Shown here: positions 1 to 6,311 of the stretch, in pieces
Layout: the number at the start of each line of letters is the position of its first letter
How positions within the stretch are numbered: position 1 is the stretch's first letter
Assembly (NCBI RefSeq): GCF_000611645.1
Contig: NW_014012582.1
Coordinates: forward strand, 2,004 to 12,031
DNA from: Monoraphidium neglectum
Lineage: Eukaryota > Chlorophyta > Chlorophyceae > Sphaeropleales > Selenastraceae
DNA: 10,028 nucleotides
Direction: 5' to 3'
Notes under the pieces: generated by a model
Databases searched by the model: none
Seen by the model: only the letters and a program-made list of their open reading frames with translations
Told to the model about the DNA's origin: nothing
Position numbers and translations under genes: made by a program

Positions 1-73
1 CTCCTACCCTTGCAGGCCCGGACCCCCCTCTGTTGACCTGCACCCCCCCCCCTCCGGGACCCCCACTGCCAAC
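1..73 (-). other. Probable RAD17 intron 4 (start), G-rich in the transcript
   Basis: After the codon for Gln262 the minus strand reads CAG|GTTGGC and then turns G-rich, with runs of 5, 10 and 6 G (bases 60-64, 43-52 and 23-28 on the plus strand as C). The RAD17 frame stays open through these bases but would encode a Gly-rich stretch with no likeness to the family, so I read it as intron. A second possible donor, CAG|GTCAAC, lies near base 38. The acceptor is outside the window. Confidence 0.5.
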
Positions 74-788
74 CTGATACTGAAGATCTGACCAGAGGGT
101 TGGCACCGGCGCCGCCCACTCCACCACCTCGAAGCCCATCGCCTCAGCCACGACCCGCACCGTCGTGCTCTTGCCGCAGCCGGTGGGGCCTGGAGCGCCA
201 GCGGGACGGGCAGCTGCGGTGAGCCCGGCGCTGACGGCGCCGCAGCCGGGTGACCCCAGACCGCCGGCGGGCGCCGCACAGCGACGCTGCTTCCAGAACA
301 ACGGCCGAGTGCGGCGCGCGCGATGCACACACCTTGCACGACACCCCGAGAGCCCGGCCCCTCCACTCCGCCGCTGCCGCGGCCCACCTGTGACGAGCAG
401 CACCCATGCGCGCGTGCCGCGGCTGCGGTACGCCTGGTAACCCTCCAGCCACGCCTTGACTTCCTGCACCTTCTTAGCGTGTACCGCCAGCTCCTCCGGG
501 ACCTTGGGCGCGTGGCTGTCCACCCACATCCCGCCGGCGGCTGCGGGGCGGGCAGGCGGGGAAGCAGCACGGACAAGTTGATCTGGGTGGGACGCATTTG
601 GAGCCGAAAGCACAGTGGCTGTACGGGCGGGTTTGCATTGCCTCTATACACTAGAAGCTCCCCTCATGCTGGGGCAGCCGGCAGCCAGAGACGGACTGGT
701 ATGGGCGTCGCCGTTGCAGGCGTGCTGCCCCATGGTCACTCCTTGTCACCTGGCGTCGGTGCTGCGAGCCCCGAGGGCGATGGGGGCA

Positions 789-826
<38 letters not shown>

Positions 827-1385
827 GGCTGCTGCTGAGACGCCGTCGCCGACCCTGGCAGCGCATCGCCGCCGCCCTGTGAGGACGGCGGCGACAGCAG
901 CAGCGACGCCAGGCTCCTGCTCTGCGGCTGCGGGGTGGGGCGAACACGCGGCGGTGCGATTAGATGGGTGCATCTCCGTTGCTCGTTGCGACCCGCCATG
1001 GAGAACGCATGCAGGTGCGGCCACGCCTGTGAACTAGACTCATCACCTGGAAGTTGAGCTTGAGCTGCTTAGTGCCGCCTGCTGCGGCGCCGCTGCTTCC
1101 GCTGCCGGGCCTGCGCCTCGCCGACGCGCCGCTCCTCTTGCCGGACGCCGCGACGCCCTTGCCGCCTCCGCCGCCTCTTGGGGCCGTGCCCTGCGTCGGC
1201 CGCGCAGCGGCCTGGCCTGGGGGTGGCCGCTTCTTAGGAGCAGGAATCACCTCGTCCTCTGAGGAGGATTCAATCAGGACCACGTCCTCTGAGGCACAGA
1301 TCCCGGCATTGAAGGCACCTCCGTCTTTGCTGCGTTTGCCGCCGCTGCCATCGCTGCCGCGAGCACGCTTTGGTGGCGCTGGCAT
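74..1385 (-). CDS. RAD17: RAD17-type checkpoint clamp loader, 5' four exons (partial)
   Basis: The product should load the 9-1-1 checkpoint clamp onto damaged DNA in the nucleus together with RFC2-5 (known for the family). Exons I infer: 1385-1047, 927-750, 540-388 and 189-74, with GT..AG introns and matching phases 0, 1, 1; 262 residues are visible. Residues 1-113 are basic and disordered, with NLS-like PKRAR and PKKR. Residues 114-172 are Pro/Gln-rich with a Q12 run. From residue 177 the conserved part begins: MWVDSHAPK, then ELAVHAKKVQEVKAWLE, close to the RAD17 WVDKY.P/ELAVHKKK signature. Walker A is GPTGCGKSTT (Lys230), followed by VVEWAAPV, which matches the QEWINPV region of human RAD17. 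The start is the first ATG of exon 1. The gene continues beyond the left edge, so Walker B and the C-terminus are not seen. The last donor (CAG|GTTGGC after base 74) is less certain because G-rich sequence follows. Other AAA+ loaders (RFC1, CTF18) fit the ELAVH signature less well. Confidence 0.9.
790..825. repeat. (CTG/CAG)12 microsatellite encoding polyglutamine
   Basis: Twelve uninterrupted CTG units on the plus strand are CAG codons on the minus strand, inside RAD17 exon 2. In the inferred frame they give Q12, next to a further QQQP. The interrupted flank (826-837) extends the tract. The repeat lies in the linker between the basic tail and the AAA+ entry motif, where length variation is likely tolerated. 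The other two minus-strand frames give polyS and polyA; I chose Gln because it splices in frame with both neighbouring exons. Confidence 0.93.
1251..1283 (-). other. SUMO-interaction-like motif in the RAD17 N-terminus
   Basis: Residues 35-45 read VVLIESSSEDE: a four-residue aliphatic core followed by serines and acidic residues. This is the layout of a phospho-regulated SUMO-interaction motif (established pattern). It lies in the low-complexity tail, between two basic NLS-like patches. Function is inferred from pattern only. Confidence 0.45.
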
Positions 1386-2350
1386 GCTGTATTAGGGCAA
1401 GTTTGTGCAAGTTGGCTAATGGGGCATATTGACGGCTATGCTGCTGCGCAGACATCCGCGCATGCAGCGCAGCAGCAGCAGCACACGCACATGCCGCAAC
1501 GCCGTGCTTCAAAAGCCGCTGCGATTTGACGTGTCAGCTTAATGAGAAGGCTGTTGCAATCATCGTCAAGATCTTCTTATTCTACGTACAGCGACAAAAC
1601 CACTTTGCGCGGGATTTAGATCGACACAGATCACCCTCCACAGCGAAACCAACAGCTCAGGTCGAGGTATGACGGGAACTGCAGATGCAAATGCGCACCC
1701 GCACCCCTGACAGACCCTCATTCGTCGGTCGTCGTAATCACCAGCTGCTCACCGCGCCGACAGGTGTCACTGGTCAGCATCACGCCTAGTACAGTACACC
1801 AATCCGCCCAAGTTTAGGTCAAGCTCGCTGAGTAACAGGGGCCCATGCAATTGTTGAGCCGGTGAGCAGCATGCACACACCTGGCCCGCGGGGCTGGCGT
1901 GCACAACAGCAGGGCCAGTTCTGTAACAGAACCCGTCTGCCAGTGATATCAGTCAACCTCGATCTTCAGGCGTGGCTGCACATCAGCTGGCGGCCTGTTG
2001 TCAGTCAGGAGATCAGGGGGACCATGCTTTTTAGCAGCCACCTGAAAGTCCAAACACTGCATTCATGATGTTGCCAGGCCCAATAGTACAGCACACCGCC
2101 TAACTGACGCATCTTGTTGCCATGCCAAGTGCGCAAGTACAACCCATCGAAACATTGTTTCTATCATGTACATGGCAGTCTGCCAATATGGTGCGCAAGC
2201 CAAGCTTGACGCGATGGGTGTTAGCAGTGCACAGCCATAGGGTCACTGCATCTAGAAAAGACAAAGGGATCATCATAGACAGAACAGGTGTCCTGGAAGG
2301 TTTTGCAACGGCACTCACAGGAAGGAGATGGCAAGCCAACTAGCTGACAA
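1386..2350. other. Intergenic: RAD17 upstream region and OXA2 3' flank
   Basis: There are 965 bases between the RAD17 start and the OXA2 stop, both on the minus strand. Composition is visibly more AT-rich than in the exons. Only short ORFs occur here (under about 80 codons), with no recognisable protein and no splice-linked partners. I found no minus-strand TGTAA, the usual green-algal polyadenylation signal, and no AATAAA, so the OXA2 transcript end cannot be placed. I saw no clear TATA box for RAD17. No tRNA-like or repeat structure stood out. Confidence 0.7.
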
Positions 2351-3279
2351 TCAAAGCAAACTTCCAGCAAGCTCCCTCAACTGGCTACTCCCGTCCGACC
2401 CGGCACCTTGCCGTACCTCCTCCTCCTCCGCTGCCCGTTCAAGGGCATCCCGCAGCGCGCCGCGCGCCTCTGCTCCCGCCGCCAGACCCGCCTGCACTGC
2501 CAGCTCAGCCGTGCGCAGCAGCTGCGCGTTCTCGCCGGCCCCGAGCCCCTCCGCCGATAGCCGCTCGCACAGCGCCGCCAAGGGCTTAGCCAGCCGCGCC
2601 GCATCAGACGCCAGGGTCGCCTCGCCGCCGCCGCCACCGCCACTGTCGCCGCCGTCCCCCGCCGCGTGGAGCCGCTGGGAGTGCTCCCACGAGCGCTGCG
2701 CCGCCTCGAGCGCGGCCGGCAGCTGCCCGGTAGCCAGCCGCCCCATGCACACGTAGTACCAGATGGCTGAGTCAGACACGCCCGCCTTGGACACCGCCTT
2801 GTGCAGCAGCTCCAGCCCGCGCCCGACATGCGCGAGCTTGGCGCTGCTGATGGCGGCCGCCGTCCGCGCGTCGCCTCTGCTGCCGCTCGCGCTGCCCGCG
2901 GATGGAATGGACGCCGCATTCAGGTGCGCCACCGCCGCCGCCACGAACTCGGCGCCCGCCTCTGCCGCGGCCCCGCCGCCTGCGCCGCTGCTGCTGCTCT
3001 TCTCCTCTTTCCCGCCCGCCCGCGACAAGAGCAGGTCCCCAGCCTTCTCGTGCGCCTCCGCCGCCGTCCCCCACTGCCCCAGCCGCCCCGCGGCCGCGCC
3101 GAGCTGCCGCCACGCGCCGGCGTCGGCGGGCGCGAGCGCCGTGAGGCGCTTCAGGCAGGCGGCGGCCGCCGCGTACTGCCCGCGGGACAGGGTGTCTGCC
3201 GCAAGGTACCTGACAAAGGCAACGTCCTCCGACGCGTCAGCCGCGCCCTCCACCTGGCGCCTCTCCAGCTCGGACTTGG
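2351..3279 (-). other. OXA2 exon 5: TPR domain on a single exon
   Basis: This exon covers residues 348-655 of the OXA2 protein. The first two TPR-like units (SRGQYAAAAACLKRLTALAP, then GRLGQWGTAAEAHEKAGDLL) keep the small/aromatic spacing of a TPR. A Gly/Ser/Ala-rich loop at about 430-460 and a Gly-rich loop at about 555-566 interrupt the helices. A third unit (WYYVCMGRLATGQLPAALEA) follows, and a charged helix ends the protein. Domain knowledge: TPRs in plant OXA2 are thought to bind a partner or nascent chain. This identity is assigned by pattern only. Confidence 0.75.
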
Positions 3280-5088
3280 CTGCGGGGGGCGTGAGGAGTG
3301 GCCGGCGCGTGTGGCTTGTGAGTGGAGAGCTAAGGTGATGTGAAGGGGCCAGCCTGGCTGGCCGTGGAGGAGCGTGTGGACTGAAGCGAGGGCAGGCCAG
3401 AATGAGCGGTGGGAAGGCAAAGATACGGCAGCGGCACGCAGGCCGATGCCTGAGCAGCCCCTCCGTCTATGCGACAGAAACACCCCCAGTTCCTTCGTCT
3501 CGCCTCCCCGCCGCCAGCGCCCCCACCTGTTGCGTGCTCCGCGCCCCGCGTGTGGACCGCCACCATCGGCAGCCCCAGCGCCGCCGCGACCTTGGGCCGC
3601 CCGAGGGCGGCCTGCAGCCCGAGGTTAAAGGCGCCGTTGGTCAGCCAGTACAGCACGGTGGCGTGCGGCACCACCAGGGCGGCCAGGAAGAGGGGGAGGG
3701 TCAGGAACTCCAGCGCCGCGCGGGCGCGGGGGCTGTCGGCTGCGAGCGGACGAGGTCGTGGGGGGACGGTTTGGGGTGGGGGCTTTCAGGGGGCGGCCAC
3801 ACAAGGGGGAGGGCAGCTGGACGCGTGGGTGTGGGCCGGGACTTGCAGGTGTTGTGTACGTTGGAGGGGTGTTTTGGCGCCGTGGGCACTGCCTTGCGCG
3901 CGCCTGGTCATCACCATTCTTTCGCACCACTCCTAAAACCTTGGCTCTGCATGCAGGCACGGGGCGCATGCAACCCTGCCATGTTGGGATGCCGAGCCCC
4001 CATGACACCCACCCACTGATGTGTACTCCACCGTGCGCACATAGCACCCGAATATCGCCAGCGGCAGCAGCGCGCCCGCGACGCCAAAAGGCGTCTCCCA
4101 CGTGCCCCACTCCACTGCCGGCCGGGTCATGTCTGCAAACCAGGCCAGGCCCTCGCTGTCAAGGCCGGGCCACATCGCCGAGCTCATTTGGCGCAGGGCC
4201 GCAGACATGCCCAGGAACAGATTCACCTGTCACGAGGGGTGAATGGCCCAGGCGAAATGGACGAGAGGGCAGGTGCGGGGAGGGGGCAGGGCAGCCGCGG
4301 CCACCCGCACTGGCCGTTAGGCGGGCTATGACACAGCAGAGCAGCTGGCGCGGCGCTCTCTCCCTGCTGACCGCTGCAACAGGCCGCCACACCTGCACCA
4401 GGGCGTTGACGCTGTACCACCATGTCGTGGGTGTGCCATGCTGCTTGCGCATGTACATGAGGTACTGCTTGGTCAGTTGGTTGCGGGTAACTGCCTTGCC
4501 GCCGCGGGCCCCGGCACCGCCACCGCCGCCGCCGCTAGATGGGGCGCTGCCGGCGGCAGCTGCGGCCTGCTGCTGCTCCTGCTGCATGCGCTGCCACAGC
4601 ACGCGTGACGCCGCGCTGGCCTTGGGTATGAGCGCAAAGTTGACCGTCGCCGCGCGAGCTTTGACCGTCAGAGGCAGCAGCGCTGTTCGTAGGGCGAGGG
4701 TCGTCAATGGGATGCTGGCCCACCAGGGCAAGCCGGTGGCCGCGTGCATCAGCTCCCAGCATTGCGTGCCAATCATCACAGGGTTGAGGCCGCTCGCGCC
4801 CAACGTCTCGATCGGGGCAAACGCGGCGACAGCGGCGTCCAGCGTCACGTCGCCCACAGGACCAGCAGGGGCGAACGGTGCCACTGAGGCATGGAGGTGT
4901 CTCTTTTGCGACTGCCATTCGACAGCGCCTGACAGCGCTCTCAAAAGGCCGGCTTCGACAAACCTGTGGCCGTAACCACAAGATCAGGGTCACTGTCCAG
5001 CGCAGGCCTGCGTATATGCGCCTTGAGACATTGAACCAATGACTCACCTGCCAGATGCCGGCAGGCGACCCGCGGCCAGCGGCAGCAT
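2351..5088 (-). CDS. OXA2: Mitochondrial Oxa1/OXA2-like membrane insertase with C-terminal TPR domain
   Basis: This YidC/Oxa1/Alb3-family protein should insert mitochondrially made or imported proteins into the inner membrane. Plant OXA2 members carry a TPR tail and have been linked to cytochrome oxidase assembly (family knowledge). Exons I infer: 5088-5048, 4963-4393, 4226-4013, 3739-3527, 3279-2351; total 1968 bases, 655 residues plus TGA. Phases 2, 0, 1, 1 all join. The start is the first ATG after an in-frame TAG at 5106-5104. Residues 1-40 are Arg/Ala/Leu-rich and look like a mitochondrial presequence. Residues 70-128 contain the core signature: NPVMIGTQCWELMHAATGLP, then WWASIPLTTLALRTALLPL (membrane segment 1). 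Further membrane segments are near 195-212, 250-267, 284-299 and 300-320. Exon 5 (348-655) is helical, with TPR-like units near 367-400, 401-434 and 517-548. The intron 3 donor is the least sure: 4013 fits phase, 4017 does not. ALB3/ALB4 are less likely because of the TPR tail and mitochondrial-type N-terminus. Confidence 0.92.
3760..3793 (+). other. Potential G-quadruplex on the plus strand (OXA2 intron 3)
   Basis: The plus strand holds G6, G4, G5 and G5 runs separated by loops of 7, 1 and 6 bases, with another G5 at 3805-3809. This meets the usual G3+N1-7 pattern. It is on the template strand for OXA2. In the transcript the same bases are C-rich and serve as pyrimidine-rich sequence ahead of the exon 4 acceptor at 3740, which may be the real reason for the pattern. 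Confidence 0.5.
4964..5047 (-). other. OXA2 intron 1, splitting the targeting presequence
   Basis: The donor CAG|GTGAGT is a perfect consensus and the acceptor is CCACAG|G. The 84-base intron separates a 41-base exon, coding for residues 1-13 and part of Arg14, from the rest. The join AG|G restores an Arg codon in frame, which strongly supports this otherwise tiny first coding exon. Confidence 0.85.
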
Positions 5089-6311
5089 CCCGTTGTCCCC
5101 GATCTACGATAAGTCAAGGTATCAGGCTATAAAATGAGGGATGTGAAATGAAGGTTCCGCAAGAAATTTGAATGTTGCTGTGTCCGTTTATGGCGCAACA
5201 CGCGTGTGACTGCATGCTGCTTGCATGTTGGTGACGACACCCGCACACACACAAACAGCATCGCCAGAGGCGAGGCCCTTGCTTGACAATGGATGGACGG
5301 GCGCTGAAACCCCACGCTTACAGCAAGCAGCGCACATCCAACTGTGCCTGCGGATGCTCGGACCTACTGCCTGTCTGTGTGTCGAATCGCACTGACTTGC
5401 TGGCTGGCCTGTGGTGCAGCTTGCCTTGCGATTCGAGCCCGGCTGTGCTTGAGTGGAGCTTGCTTCATCGTCCACATCCACATTCCAGCCGATGGAGAAC
5501 GTTGCGCATCTGAGGGTCGTCCCAGAAGGCGGGTTCCACTCAACCAAGCAGTCCACGAACGGTTTTGGCCCAGCAGGTGATGCCCGCGGCACCTGCAGCT
5601 TTCTCACCTCACATCTGACTTCAAGATGTTGAAGAAGACTTTCAAACAACATCACAACAAGCTCTGCCCTCTTTGAGACTGTGCGTTGCCGATGTGCGAG
5701 CTTCACCGGAAGCGCAAGCTGGGGTGCCGACTGGCTGGTGTGTAGGAAGCAGTGCGCGTCAGGATGGGTACTGACATGATAAATCACGCTTTCCATACAC
5801 GTTTGTTATGCCCACAGCTCTAGCGAAGCATTGCAGAAGGTGGTTGGCTGGCGGATGCACTCGCTGCCCAAAAGATCTTCACTTTGAAGCTATTGAAGTC
5901 GTATAGGTAGCATAATCCAGGGACTTAAACATGAATAGGCCCCGTGTACGACCAGGCGGCCGCGGCAAAAGAAAAAACTGATGTGCCACCGCCCTCCCGG
6001 GTCGAAGTGCAGTTCAGGGTTTACATGAATGTTATTGTAAAGGATTCGGAAGGAGCCCTCGGCGGCAGCGCTGCGCGCTAGGGGCTGTTGCTGCAGGTGA
6101 GCGGCGTGGCAGGTGCGCGCTGCAGCGCCGCCCACAAGCAGGAAAAGCACTCTGGTGCAACAGTGGGGTACAACATGAGTCTGAGTGGTCCTTGAAGTGA
6201 GAACTCTGCATGAACGCGACATCTTTTGCGCCGTTCAAGCACCGCCCTCAAGTAGTCATCGGCGCATGCGCACGCGACAACACAGGGGCCGGCTCGCGGC
6301 AGCAGCGGTCG
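5089..6311. other. Divergent intergenic region between OXA2 and the unknown gene
   Basis: This is 1.2 kb between two start codons pointing away from each other, so it should hold both promoters and both 5' UTRs. Base composition is nearer to even than in the exons. A TATAAAA sequence sits at 5128-5134, but it reads on the plus strand, towards the unknown gene about 1.2 kb away. For OXA2, 40 bases away, it is in the wrong direction. A short CA-rich run lies near 5238-5255. One long minus-strand ORF (5188-5796) is listed separately as doubtful. I recognise no other gene, RNA or mobile element here. Confidence 0.65.
5188..5796 (-). CDS. Doubtful 202-residue ORF, no recognised domain
   Basis: This is an uninterrupted ATG-to-stop frame in the divergent intergenic region. 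The protein is Cys/His/Ser-rich, has no signal peptide or membrane segment, and contains KPFVDCLVEWNPPSG at its centre. I do not recognise it. By eye its third codon positions are mixed, unlike the strongly G/C-ended codons of the three genes around it. That argues for a chance frame, a young gene or a remnant of foreign or transposon sequence. It lies immediately upstream of OXA2 on the same strand, so it could also be part of a long OXA2 5' UTR. Confidence 0.15.
   Translation of the reverse strand: MESVIYHVSTHPDAHCFLHTSQSAPQLALPVKLAHRQRTVSKRAELVVMLFESLLQHLEVRCEVRKLQVPRASPAGPKPFVDCLVEWNPPSGTTLRCATFSIGWNVDVDDEASSTQAQPGSNRKASCTTGQPASQCDSTHRQAVGPSIRRHSWMCAACCKRGVSAPVHPLSSKGLASGDAVCVCAGVVTNMQAACSHTRVAP

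Noticed and set aside
323..1037. Plus-strand ORFs with polycysteine or polyalanine over the triplet repeat
   Set aside because: They are antisense readings of the CAG repeat. The minus-strand frame splices in phase with both neighbouring RAD17 exons.
1050..1070. PIP-box-like KQLKLNF at the end of RAD17 exon 1
   Set aside because: A PIP box needs Q, two residues, an aliphatic residue, two residues and then two aromatics. Here only one Phe is present and in the wrong position.
2763..3343. Plus-strand ORFs opposite the TPR exon
   Set aside because: They are Arg/Ala/Pro-rich low-complexity frames opposite exon 5, which has a clear helical TPR pattern and a proper stop. GC bias explains the open frames.
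4159..4944. Reading the OXA2 core as a single ORF beginning at 4944
   Set aside because: The codon at 4944 is TTG, not ATG, and the frame extends upstream to an acceptor at 4964. After 4393 it turns into non-homologous sequence beyond a consensus donor. The spliced model is better.
3758..4975. A 405-codon plus-strand ORF across the OXA2 gene
   Set aside because: It runs antisense through OXA2 exons 2 and 3 and their introns. The minus-strand frames show the Oxa1 signature with coherent splice phases, so the plus ORF is a high-GC shadow.
5128..5134. TATAAAA as the OXA2 TATA box
   Set aside because: It reads TATAAAA on the plus strand, the wrong direction for OXA2, and is too far from the plus-strand gene. 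It cannot be assigned with confidence.
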